From Bifidobacterium erythrocebi (lineage in GTDB: Bacteria; Actinomycetota; Actinomycetes; Actinomycetales; Bifidobacteriaceae): DNA of 64,000 nucleotides. Of the stretch, positions 35,301-42,722 are shown piece by piece. Position numbers and translations under genes: made by a program. The notes below the pieces were generated by a model, which saw only the letters and a program-made list of their open reading frames with translations, did no database searches and was not told where the DNA came from. How positions within the stretch are numbered: position 1 is the stretch's first letter; each line of letters begins with the position of its first letter. The DNA is taken from NCBI RefSeq assembly GCF_012932675.1, contig NZ_JAAIIF010000009.1, positions 186,001 to 250,000 on the forward strand. Direction: 5' to 3'.

Positions 35301-35631
35301 GCAGACCGTGGGTATCCCAACCGAACACGCGGTTGACCTTATGACCCTTCATGGTCTGGTAGCGCGGGATGACGTCCTTGGCGTAGCCGGTCAGCAGGTG
35401 GCCATAGTGCGGCAGGCCGTTGGCGAACGGCGGGCCGTCGAAGAACACGAATTCGTTCTGGCTGTGATCGCCGGACGGACGGCGGTCGATGGACTTCTGG
35501 AAAGTGTTGTCCTTATCCCAGTAGTCGAGCACGGACTCCTCCAGCTTGGGGAAGCTGGGGTTCGGCGCGACGTTGGCGCTCTGCTCGCCGGCAGCAGCCT
35601 TCGGATACACATGATTGGTGGATTCGCTCAC
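32317..35631 (-). CDS. ileS: Isoleucyl-tRNA synthetase
   Basis: 1104 residues; charges tRNA-Ile. Class I motifs GLPHYGHLLTGY (HIGH box) and KMSKHLRN (KMSKS box) are intact; the editing domain CP1 lies between (TTTPWTVPTNFAI). Length and QKELGIDSVDQV-type sequence match the eukaryal-like (mupirocin-tolerant, type 2) branch found in bifidobacteria; the tolerance itself is inference. The start is the GTG at 35631 with GAGGAG 7 nt upstream rather than the upstream ATC-rich extension, because that GAGGAG is the Shine-Dalgarno sequestered by the T-box. Confidence 0.97.
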   Translation of the reverse strand: MSESTNHVYPKAAAGEQSANVAPNPSFPKLEESVLDYWDKDNTFQKSIDRRPSGDHSQNEFVFFDGPPFANGLPHYGHLLTGYAKDVIPRYQTMKGHKVNRVFGWDTHGLPAELEAQKELGIDSVDQVKEMGIDKFNDACRASVLKYTNEWKDYVHRQARWVDFEHGYKTLNIPYMESVMWAFKQLYDKGLAYQGYRVLPYCPKDQTPLSAHELRMDADVYQDRQDTTVSVAVKLRDEEDAYAVFWTTTPWTVPTNFAIVVGADIDYVEVRPTEGKFAGKKFYLGKPLLGSYEKELGENYEIVRELKGSEMEGWRYYPVFPYFAGDENAVEGKVPGPEGYQIFTADYVDTVEGTGLVHQAPYGEDDMNTLNAKGIKSVDVLDAGCKFTSLCPDYEGMYVFDANKPILRNLRAGDGPLARIPEEQRAILFQEKSYVHSYPHCWRCATPLIYKPVSSWFVSVTKIKDRLLELNQQINWIPGNVKNGQFGKWLENARDWSISRNRFWGSPIPVWVSDDPKYPRVDVYGSLDELKADFGDYPRDKDGNINMHRPYIDELTRVNPDDPTGKSHMHRISDVMDCWFESGSMSFAQYHYPFENKETFEQHFPCDYIVEYIGQTRGWFYVLHIMATALFDRPAFKNVICHGIVLGSDGQKMSKHLRNYPDVNGVFNDFGSDAMRWFLMSSPILRGGNLIVTADGIRDTVRQVMLPVWSSYYFFTLYANATGYDARKLRADEVAGLPEMDRYLLARLRRLVEKTQHALDNFYISDACDAASDFIDVLTNWYIRNNRERFGAGDENAFNTLYTVLETFMRVLAPLAPMEAEAVWRGLTGGESVHLADWPFLADEKTGETTELGAVLQDDAKLVDAMEKVREVVSGTLSMRKAKQIRVRQPLAKLTVVVENPDAVAAYSDVLKGELNVKDIEFCTLEDAGSQGLKIVNELRVNARVAGKRLRKDVQFAIKASKSGAWHVDAAGVPVCETPNGEIALEEGEYELINRVEEKDAQEAANSVSAALPTGGFVILDTELNDDLLAEGYARDAIRAVQEARKAAGLEISDRITLKLTVPAGDVAKIEQFKDLVAHDTSADSVSVEAGAEGSELSVEVAKA

Positions 35632-35930
35632 CGTATGCTCCTCGTCACTTATCACTTCGTTGGCATATGTACGAGGACGATCTGCCGGATTCCCGGCCTA
35701 CCGCGGTACCACCTCGCTTGCCACAGCCGGCCGTTGCTTACCGCAACACCGCGTGACCGCTTGATGCTCGGCTGTGTCGGGCCGATCCCGTCGGTTCTAC
35801 TAGGCCGGACCGCTTGCCTCATCGGTTCGCAATCCACGCCGTTCTTCCGAAAGCTCCCCGCTGATAACGGATCGATGCTTTGTAGCGTGTTGTCGCTTTC
35901 GCGTTTCAGCGCTTTACTGTACCACGCCGT
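35632..35930 (-). promoter_or_regulatory. Translational T-box riboswitch of ileS
   Basis: The conserved T-box bulge AGGTGGTACCGCGG reads on the minus strand at 35714-35701. Downstream, TCGTCCTCGT (35680-35671) is complementary to ACGAGGAG (35647-35638), which contains the ileS Shine-Dalgarno, so uncharged tRNA-Ile binding should free the ribosome site. There is no T run, hence translational control, as in actinobacterial ileS T-boxes. ATC candidates for the specifier lie near 35870-35876. The 5' limit is approximate. Confidence 0.85.
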
Positions 35931-36087
35931 GCGAACCGAACAGATCGCGCTTGCAAGGATTGGACACCCGTGCCGCACACCGCTCCCCCATGCATGCCGC
36001 ATCGTCTTGAACTCGAGACAACAAACCGTTGCGACACGCCGGTAATTGACATTCCGCCCGAAGCGGGCTTAATCTAACACTCGCTTC

Positions 36088-36159
36088 GGGCGGTTGGCGC
36101 AGAGGTAGCGCACTTCCCTGACACGGAAGGGGTCACAAGTTCGAATCTTGTATCGCCCA
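36088..36159 (+). tRNA. tRNA-Val(GAC)
   Basis: 72-nt cloverleaf, acceptor GGGCGGT/ATCGCCC, anticodon stem CTTCC/GGAAG with loop CTGACAC (anticodon GAC), T-arm ACAAGTTCGAATCTTGT. No encoded CCA. First of three tandem tRNAs. Confidence 0.95.
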
Positions 36160-36204
36160 CGCGAAGCGGATGAGAAGCTCACGAGAGTGAGCGGAACATC
36201 CCGC

Positions 36205-36277
36205 GGGTGATTGGCGCAGCGGCTAGCGCACTTCCTTCACACGGAAGGGGTCGTAGGTTCGATTCCTACATCACCCA
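36205..36277 (+). tRNA. tRNA-Val(CAC)
   Basis: 73 nt, acceptor GGGTGAT/ATCACCC, anticodon loop TTCACAC (anticodon CAC), T-arm GTAGGTTCGATTCCTAC. Same anticodon stem as the preceding tRNA-Val, so probably duplicated from it. Confidence 0.95.
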
Positions 36278-36310
36278 CTGAATTTCTGCTTCTCACGGCA
36301 GAAATTCGTT

Positions 36311-36386
36311 GCGGACATAGCTTAGTTGGTAAAGCGCAACCTTGCCAAGGTTGAGACCGCGGGTTCGAGTCCCGTTGTCCGCTCCA
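36311..36386 (+). tRNA. tRNA-Gly(GCC), CCA encoded
   Basis: Acceptor GCGGACA/TGTCCGC, anticodon stem CAACC/GGTTG with loop TTGCCAA (anticodon GCC), T-arm CGGGTTCGAGTCCCG, discriminator T and genome-encoded CCA at 36384-36386. Confidence 0.95.
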
Positions 36387-36392
36387 CTACGA

Positions 36393-36420
36393 AAGGCTCC
36401 CATCTGGGAGTCTTTTCTGT
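36393..36420 (+). terminator. Terminator of the tRNA cluster
   Basis: GGCTCCC ATCT GGGAGTC stem followed by TTTTCTG, directly after tRNA-Gly. Confidence 0.8.
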
Positions 36421-36507
36421 TACTTGGGAACCTCGTGAGACTACACTGCTAGTAAATGCGATGCGCATAGCACCGCTCATGCAACAGTACAACACCCAAG
36501 GATGGCA

Positions 36508-37641
36508 ATGATGGCAGACTCAGCACACACTCATTCCCAAGCAAACCAAACCAATGAAAGCGCCACTGGCACACCCGCGCCATTTCCTGAAATCACACCG
36601 GCCATGCTGCGGAACGCCGAAGCCTGGACGGAAACCGACGGCGACTTGGAAGGCCTCTCCCCCGAACAAACCATCGGGATAAAAGGCATGCGCTACGGCT
36701 CCATCCTGTGCGACACCCCGCGTTCCGAACTCTGGCACACGCCGGAAGGCATCGACACCATCGCCGACATCCCCTACCTGCCAGACGGCGGCTACGACAA
36801 GGCATCAGGCCAATGCCGCGGCCATCTGCTCGACCTCTACCTGCCGCACGACGCCGTGGTACGCGGCGGCAAGACGCTGCCCGTATACATCGACATCCAC
36901 GGCGGCGGATTCACCTACGGATACAAGGAACTGAACCGCAACTTCAACGTGCATCTGGCCGATCAGGGATTCGCCGTGTTCTCGTTGAGCTACCGCCCCG
37001 CACCCCAGACCGATCTGCGCGGGCAATTGGCCGACGTGCAGTCGGCGTTGCGTTGGATCACAGCGCATCTGGCCGATTACCCGGTCGATCCGAACGCGAT
37101 ATTCCTGACCGGAGACTCGGCAGGCGGCGCGTTGACCATGCTGACGCTCGCCATCGAAAACAATGCCGAAGCCGCAGCCGCATTCGGCGTGGACGAACCG
37201 AGCGGCATCGGATTCGCCGGCGCCGCCCCGGTGTGCGGCACATACAGTCTCGCCTCAGCTGCAACGGTCGCCGCGACCTACGGCAAGGCAGGCTCCATGT
37301 ACGACCCCTCCGACCGCGAGCGCCTTGAGCACATGCTGGGCGCGGACTTCTTCGCCGGTCTTGACGCCGCAGATCCGAAGTTCCTGACGGTTGAGGGACT
37401 GGTGGAAAACGTTGATTTTCCACCGTTGTTCATCACCACGTGCAGTGATGATTTTCTGGAGGCGGATAATCTTGCGCTGGCTTGCGCATTGTCTCGCAAG
37501 GGTGCGGATTTCGAATTGTACGATCCGAAGCCGAAGCGGCATGAGTCGTTGGGGCACGTGTTTGTGACCGGCATGCCGTGGCTGCCGGAAAGCGTCGAGT
37601 GCTTGAAGCGCATTCGTCGTTTCTCGTATGACCGCTGCTGA
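36508..37641 (+). CDS. Alpha/beta hydrolase of the hormone-sensitive lipase family
   Basis: 377 residues. Oxyanion-hole motif YIDIHGGGFTYGYKE (HGG type), nucleophile elbow TGDSAGGALTMLT, then the catalytic Asp near CSDDFLEAD and the His in RHESLGHVFVTG. A cytoplasmic carboxyl-ester hydrolase; no signal peptide. ATGs at 36502, 36508 and 36511 compete; AAGGA at 36498 suits 36508 or 36511. From about 37390 the codon style changes from C-ending to T/G-ending, like the switch seen in dnaG. Convergent with the ABC exporter genes. Confidence 0.85.
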   Translation: MMADSAHTHSQANQTNESATGTPAPFPEITPAMLRNAEAWTETDGDLEGLSPEQTIGIKGMRYGSILCDTPRSELWHTPEGIDTIADIPYLPDGGYDKASGQCRGHLLDLYLPHDAVVRGGKTLPVYIDIHGGGFTYGYKELNRNFNVHLADQGFAVFSLSYRPAPQTDLRGQLADVQSALRWITAHLADYPVDPNAIFLTGDSAGGALTMLTLAIENNAEAAAAFGVDEPSGIGFAGAAPVCGTYSLASAATVAATYGKAGSMYDPSDRERLEHMLGADFFAGLDAADPKFLTVEGLVENVDFPPLFITTCSDDFLEADNLALACALSRKGADFELYDPKPKRHESLGHVFVTGMPWLPESVECLKRIRRFSYDRC

Positions 37642-37867
37642 GCGGTTCCCGGCTTGCGCCGGCCAATACGCTCTCCCTATAACACATTTTTCACATTGGC
37701 ACAGGCACGGGAGGCAGCGGCAAGAAAGCATCTCGAATGCCGTCAGACTCTGGCAAAGATTCAATCTCGCTCATTGGTGCCTCTATATATCAGCCATGGC
37801 ACGGCTCTCGAATTATTCGGCATGACCGCCACCATGAACTATCTCCCTACCTACAATCCCAATCAGG

Positions 37868-37927
37868 TACGGTGATGGCCGTGTCGGGAGTCACGCATGC
37901 GTGGCTTCCGACACGGCCATCACCGTA
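37868..37927. repeat. 60-bp near-perfect palindrome between convergent genes
   Basis: The 30 bases 37868-37897 are the reverse complement of 37898-37927 except for two positions, both of which become G-U pairs in RNA. There is essentially no loop (centre CACGCATGCGTG). No T run on either side. The rest of 37642-37977 shows no gene. Confidence 0.85.
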
Positions 37928-37977
37928 TTCGCCTAAAGCATCGGCTCTTCATGTACAACGAGCTGAACGGCTCCCGT

Positions 37978-40035
37978 TTACTCCAGTTCCACGGCTCCCG
38001 TGTACAGCTGGTAGTATTCGCCCTTCTGTGCGATGAGCTCGTCGTGCGAGCCGCGTTCGATGATACGGCCATGGTCGAGCACCATGATCACATCGGAGTT
38101 GCGCACGGTGGACAGGCGGTGTGCGATCACGAACACGGTGCGCCCCTTCATGAGGTTGTCCATGCCGGCCTGTACCACTTCCTCGGTGCGGGTGTCGATG
38201 GAGGACGTCGCCTCGTCCAGAATCATGGCGGGCGGGTCGGCCACGGCGGCGCGCGCGATGGAGATCAGCTGGCGCTGGCCTTGGGACAGGCCTGAACCGT
38301 CGCCCTCAAGCACGGTCTGGTAGCCGTTGGGCAGCATGCGGATGAAGCTGTCCGCGTTGGTGAGCTTGGCGGCGGCGATGCATTCCTCGTCGGTGGCGTC
38401 GAGCCTGCCGTAGCGGATGTTGTCCATTACGGTGCCGGTGAACAGGTTCACGTCCTGCAGCACGATGCCGAGCGACTTGCGCAGGTCGGGCTTGCGGATG
38501 CCCTTGACGGAGATGCCGTCGTACAGGATCATGCCTTCCTGGATGTCGTAGAAACGGTTAATCAGGTTGGTCACCGTGGTCTTGCCGGCACCGGTGGCGC
38601 CGACGAGCGCGACCTTCTGGCCGGGCTTGGCGAACCAGGTGATGTCGTGCAGCACGGGCTTGTCCGGGTTGTAGCCGAAGGTCACGTCGGTGAATCGCAC
38701 GTCGCCCTGCAGCAGGGTCAGGCGACCGTCCGGCGAGGTGATCGCGTTCTCGCGGGCCTTCCTCGCCACTTCCGCGGCCTTCGGGCTCAGTGACTGCGCG
38801 GCCTTCAGCGAGCGCGTGCCGTCGTCGCCTTCCTCACGCTTCCAGGCCCAGTGGCCGGTTTCGTGGTCCACTTCGGTCATGGTGCGGCCGTCCTCGCCGA
38901 GCTCGACGTTGACGAGCGTCACGGAACCGCCGTCGTCCTCGGGCTTCTCGTCCATCAACTGGAAGATGCGGGAAGCGCCGGCGAGCGCCATCATCACCAT
39001 GTTGAACTGCATGGAGACCTGGCCGAGCGGGTTGACGAAGGAGCGCGACAGGGTCAGCAGGGAGACCAGGGTGCCGAGGGTGAGCTTTCCTGCGCCGGAC
39101 AGGCCGAAGTTGCCCATGCCGGACAGTGCCATGGCACCGCCGACGATGGCGAGCAGGATGTAGAGGATGTAGCCCATGTTGCCCACGACCGGCATGGTCA
39201 CGTTGCCCCAGGTGTTCGCTTCGGCGGAGGCGTGGAACAGTTCCTCGTTCTTCTCGTCGAAGGTCTTCTGCGTGGCGTCCTCGTGGTTGAAGACCTTGAT
39301 GACCTTCTGGCCGTTGACGGATTCCTCGACGAAGGCGTTCACGTCGCCGATCCACATCTGCTGCTTGACGAAGTAGCGGCCGGATCGGGAGACGATGGCG
39401 CGCACGACCACGAACAGGATCACGGCGAACACGAGCACGAACACGGTGACCGGCACGGACAGCCACAGCATGGAGACCAGGGCGGCCAGCGCGGAGATCG
39501 CGGACGAGAACATCTGCGGGAAGGACTGGCTGATGGCCTGGCGCAGGGTGTCGGTGTCGTTGGTGTAGCGGCTCATGATGTCGCCGTGCTCGTTGGTGTC
39601 GAAGTAGCGGATTGGCAGGGTCTGCTGGTGGGCGAACATGTCGTCGCGGATCTTCTTCAGCGTGCCTTGTTCGACGGTGACGATGAGCCACTGCCACAGC
39701 CAGCTGCAGAAGGTGCCGGCCGCGTAGAGGCATGCCATCAGCGTCAGGGCACGCAGCAGCGGGTTCCAGTCGGGGTTCTTCACGCCGACCAGCGGCAGGA
39801 TGTAGCTGTCGATCAGGGACTGCAGGAACAGTGCGGATCCGGCTTGTGCGGCCGCGCCGATCAGGATGCACAGCACGATCGCCACGACGTGCCACTTGTA
39901 TTGGAAGATGTAGCCGAAGATGCGCTTGGTGGTTCCGGGTGCGGCTTTCTGCATCGGCGGCTTTGCGCCCGACTTGCCATCCGGCTTATTGCCCAGCTTG
40001 GCCTGCATGGTTTTCTCAGCGTTGTTCTTAGTCAT
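37978..40035 (-). CDS. ABC exporter half-transporter (consensus ATPase site)
   Basis: 685 residues: about six membrane helices (residues 45-330) then an ATPase domain with Walker A GATGAGKTT, Q-loop VLQDVNLF, signature GLSQGQRQL and Walker B AMILDEATSSID, all canonical. Between the two lies a charged linker (residues about 385-440). The ATG at 40035 has AAAGGAGG upstream. It starts 15 bp after its partner gene; together they should form a heterodimeric multidrug or lipid exporter of the LmrCD/BmrCD kind, since the partner has the degenerate site. Confidence 0.92.
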   Translation of the reverse strand: MTKNNAEKTMQAKLGNKPDGKSGAKPPMQKAAPGTTKRIFGYIFQYKWHVVAIVLCILIGAAAQAGSALFLQSLIDSYILPLVGVKNPDWNPLLRALTLMACLYAAGTFCSWLWQWLIVTVEQGTLKKIRDDMFAHQQTLPIRYFDTNEHGDIMSRYTNDTDTLRQAISQSFPQMFSSAISALAALVSMLWLSVPVTVFVLVFAVILFVVVRAIVSRSGRYFVKQQMWIGDVNAFVEESVNGQKVIKVFNHEDATQKTFDEKNEELFHASAEANTWGNVTMPVVGNMGYILYILLAIVGGAMALSGMGNFGLSGAGKLTLGTLVSLLTLSRSFVNPLGQVSMQFNMVMMALAGASRIFQLMDEKPEDDGGSVTLVNVELGEDGRTMTEVDHETGHWAWKREEGDDGTRSLKAAQSLSPKAAEVARKARENAITSPDGRLTLLQGDVRFTDVTFGYNPDKPVLHDITWFAKPGQKVALVGATGAGKTTVTNLINRFYDIQEGMILYDGISVKGIRKPDLRKSLGIVLQDVNLFTGTVMDNIRYGRLDATDEECIAAAKLTNADSFIRMLPNGYQTVLEGDGSGLSQGQRQLISIARAAVADPPAMILDEATSSIDTRTEEVVQAGMDNLMKGRTVFVIAHRLSTVRNSDVIMVLDHGRIIERGSHDELIAQKGEYYQLYTGAVELE

Positions 40036-40049
40036 TTCCGTTCCTCCTT

Positions 40050-41876
40050 TCACTTCAGTTCCTCAGGCTGGGCCTGGTTCTTGGTCTGCGACTCGTAGAT
40101 GGAACGATATTCGTCGCAGGTCTTCAGCAGTTCCTCGTGGGTGCCGGATGCGGTGATGCGGCCCTCCTCCATGACGAGGATCATGTCGGATTCCTGCACG
40201 GATGCGATGCGCTGGGCGATGATGATCTTCGTGGTGTCGGGGATCTCGTCGTGGAACGCGGTGCGGATCAGCTTGTCGGTCTTGGTGTCGACGGCCGAAG
40301 TGGAGTCGTCGAGGATCAGGATCTTTGGCTTCTTCAGCAGGGCGCGGGCGATGCACAGACGCTGGCGCTGGCCGCCGGAGACGTTGGTGCCGCCCTGTTC
40401 GATGTACGTGTCGTACTTGTCCGGGAACTCCTGGATGAACCCGTCGGCCTGCGCGAGCTGGCAGGCGTGGCGGATCTCCTCGTCGGTGGCGTTCGGGTTG
40501 CCCCAGCGCAGGTTCTCGGCGATGGTGCCGGAGAACAGCACGTTCTTCTGCAGTACCATGGCGACCTGGTCGCGCAGGACCTCCATGTCGTAGTCGCGCA
40601 CGTCGACGCCGCCGACCTTGAGCGAGCCGGAGGTCACGTCGTACAGACGCGGCACGAGCTGCACCAGGCTGGATTTCGCCGAACCGGTGCCGCCGACGAT
40701 GCCGACGGTCATGCCGGAGCGGATCTTCAAATTGATGTCGTCGAGCACCGGCTTCTCGGAATTGTCGGAGTAGCGGAAGTCGACGTCGTCGAATTCGATG
40801 GATCCGTCGGCCACTTCCTTGACGGGGTTGGCCGGGTTGGTCACCGTGCTTTCCTCGGTGAGCACCTGGCAGATACGTTCCGCGGATGCCTGGGAGATGA
40901 TGCACATGACGAAGATCATGGACAGCATCATCATGGCCATGAGGATCTGCATGGCGTAGGTGACCAGTGCGGTCAGGTCGCCGGTGGTCAGGCCAAGGGC
41001 GGCGTTGTTGCCGGATGCCACGATCTGCTTGGCGCCCATCCACGCGATGAGGATCATCGAGACGTACACGCAGACCATCATGAGCGGGTTGTTGAAGCTC
41101 ATCACGCGGTCGGCCTTGCTGAAGTCCTTGTAGATGCGCTGGGAGATGCGGCCGAACTTGCGGATCTCATGGGATTCGCGGGTGTAGGACTTGACCACGC
41201 GGATGCCCTGCAGGTTCTCGTCGACCACGTTGTTGAGCTTGTCGTAGGTATGGAACACGCGCTCGAACACCGGGTGCACGTACACCGCCAGGCCACACAG
41301 GCCGATGGCGAGGATCGGGATGCAGGCCAGGAACACGAAGGAAATCGACGGGCTGATGCGGAACGAGAAGATCCATGCCACGATCATCATGATCGGGGCG
41401 CGTACGCCCATGCGGATGATCATGGAGTAGGCGTTCTGCAGGTTGGTCACGTCGGTGGTGAGCCTGGTGATGATCGAACCGGTGGAGAAGCGGTCGATGT
41501 TGGTGAAGCTGAAGCCCTGCACCTTCTCGAACTCGTCGTGGCGCAGGTTCTTGGCGAAGCCGGCGCCGGCGATCGCGGCGAACTTTCCCGCGAGGAAGCC
41601 TGCGGCGAGCGAGCACAGCGAGCACAGCAGCAGGATCAGGCCGAATTTGATGATGGCCGGCATGCTGCCGCCGCTGATGCCCTCGTCGATGAGCGATGCC
41701 ATCACCGTGGGGATGAGGATCTCGAGAATGCCCTCGATGGCCACGGCCACCGGGGTGAGGATGCTGACTTTCTTGTATTCGCGCAGCGATTTGCCCAGCG
41801 TGCGTATGAGATGCTGTTTGGTTTTTGGCTGCGACGTCGTTTGCGATTGCGACGCGGCCGCGTTTGTTCCGCTCAC
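40050..41876 (-). CDS. ABC exporter half-transporter (degenerate ATPase site)
   Basis: 608 residues, six membrane helices then the ATPase domain. Walker A is GGTGSAKSS (Ala for the usual Gly before Lys), signature NVSGGQRQR, and Walker B ILILDDSTSAVD has Asp where catalytic Glu is normal, the mark of the degenerate half of heterodimeric exporters such as BmrC. The ATG overlaps the stop of the MarR gene upstream (ATGA), so regulator and transporter are translationally coupled: marR-abcA-abcB. Confidence 0.92.
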   Translation of the reverse strand: MSGTNAAASQSQTTSQPKTKQHLIRTLGKSLREYKKVSILTPVAVAIEGILEILIPTVMASLIDEGISGGSMPAIIKFGLILLLCSLCSLAAGFLAGKFAAIAGAGFAKNLRHDEFEKVQGFSFTNIDRFSTGSIITRLTTDVTNLQNAYSMIIRMGVRAPIMMIVAWIFSFRISPSISFVFLACIPILAIGLCGLAVYVHPVFERVFHTYDKLNNVVDENLQGIRVVKSYTRESHEIRKFGRISQRIYKDFSKADRVMSFNNPLMMVCVYVSMILIAWMGAKQIVASGNNAALGLTTGDLTALVTYAMQILMAMMMLSMIFVMCIISQASAERICQVLTEESTVTNPANPVKEVADGSIEFDDVDFRYSDNSEKPVLDDINLKIRSGMTVGIVGGTGSAKSSLVQLVPRLYDVTSGSLKVGGVDVRDYDMEVLRDQVAMVLQKNVLFSGTIAENLRWGNPNATDEEIRHACQLAQADGFIQEFPDKYDTYIEQGGTNVSGGQRQRLCIARALLKKPKILILDDSTSAVDTKTDKLIRTAFHDEIPDTTKIIIAQRIASVQESDMILVMEEGRITASGTHEELLKTCDEYRSIYESQTKNQAQPEELK

Positions 41877-42490
41877 TTGCTCTTCCTTCCTTTTTCGTCT
41901 TCCTGCGATTCGTCTCGCGATGGCATCCGAGGCTCGTCCGCTTCCTCACGCAACGCCAAACTGGAATAGCGACTTTCGTCGCCAAGCATTCCGGTCCGGA
42001 CAAGATTCGTCTGCATCACGTCGAGCACGCGCATGAATCCACGGATATCATCCTCGTTCAACCCTTGCAGAAGCAATCTTTCCATGTCGGTCGCATTGCT
42101 GCGCAGCGCGTCGTTGATATTCCGCGCCTTATCGGTGAGGACGATCTTCTTCAGCCTCGCGTCTTTCGGCACTGGTTTGCGTACGATCAGACCCTTGCGT
42201 TCCATCAGCCCCAGAACCCTGCACGACGTCGACCGTGTGATTCCGAAATGCCGTTCCACATCCTGCGGGAAAACGTCGCGGTCCGAGTTGCATACGAGAT
42301 AGCAGATGATGTCAATATTGGCACCGCTCAGTTCCTCTGCTTCATATGGTCTGGTGACCGCGAGATACCTGTTGATGATGTTGTGCAGCGATCGGATGGC
42401 GACGCTTGGCGGTTTGCCTGCGCCCTGTTCCCAAGCTTGGACGAACGCGGGACTGATCGAATCCGCCCCGATGTTCGATTCTTCTGTCAC
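41873..42490 (-). CDS. MarR-family regulator of the ABC exporter
   Basis: 205 residues. Winged-helix core with ANIDIICYLVCNSDRDVFPQDVERHFGITRSTSCRVLGLMERKGLIVRKPVPKDARLKKIVLTDKA, the MarR helix-turn-helix and wing including the D-x-R. A charged C-terminal tail follows. It starts with GTG at 42490; a TATACT box ends 8 nt upstream, so the mRNA may be leaderless. First gene of the exporter operon and presumably autorepressing through the two 15-bp repeats just upstream. Confidence 0.88.
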   Translation of the reverse strand: MTEESNIGADSISPAFVQAWEQGAGKPPSVAIRSLHNIINRYLAVTRPYEAEELSGANIDIICYLVCNSDRDVFPQDVERHFGITRSTSCRVLGLMERKGLIVRKPVPKDARLKKIVLTDKARNINDALRSNATDMERLLLQGLNEDDIRGFMRVLDVMQTNLVRTGMLGDESRYSSLALREEADEPRMPSRDESQEDEKGRKSK

Positions 42491-42498
42491 GGTGCGTC

Positions 42499-42538
42499 AG
42501 TATAAACCGTTGCATATACAACAGTTGCATATACAACA
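42499..42538 (-). promoter_or_regulatory. MarR operator: two exact 15-bp direct repeats and -10 box
   Basis: GTTGCATATACAACA occurs twice in tandem (42509-42523, 42524-42538); each is a near-palindrome (TTGCATATACAA). On the minus strand TATACT at 42504-42499 follows as a -10 element, 8 nt before the GTG. Confidence 0.7.
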
Positions 42539-42722
42539 ATCAGCGTGTCGCGGAAAGCGCTCTCCCCCGAAAACGCGGAAAACCGGGGGATTCGCCCGCG
42601 CCGTCTCATTCGCGGACCAATCCCCCGATCATATTCCTAGCGAATCACCTCTAGACAGACGATTCGCCGATGTGCGGTTATCGACTGACCGAGCATCACC
42701 ATAACGGCGATGCCATGCCTGC

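Noticed and set aside
32242-36045. 1267-codon plus-strand frame across ileS
   Set aside because: Antisense of ileS (intact HIGH and KMSKS boxes and full synthetase length on the other strand); His/Val/Gly-rich artefact of high GC.
36502-36507. Upstream ATG of the HSL-type hydrolase at 36502
   Set aside because: It overlaps the AAGGA ribosome site itself; 36508 or 36511 have workable spacing.
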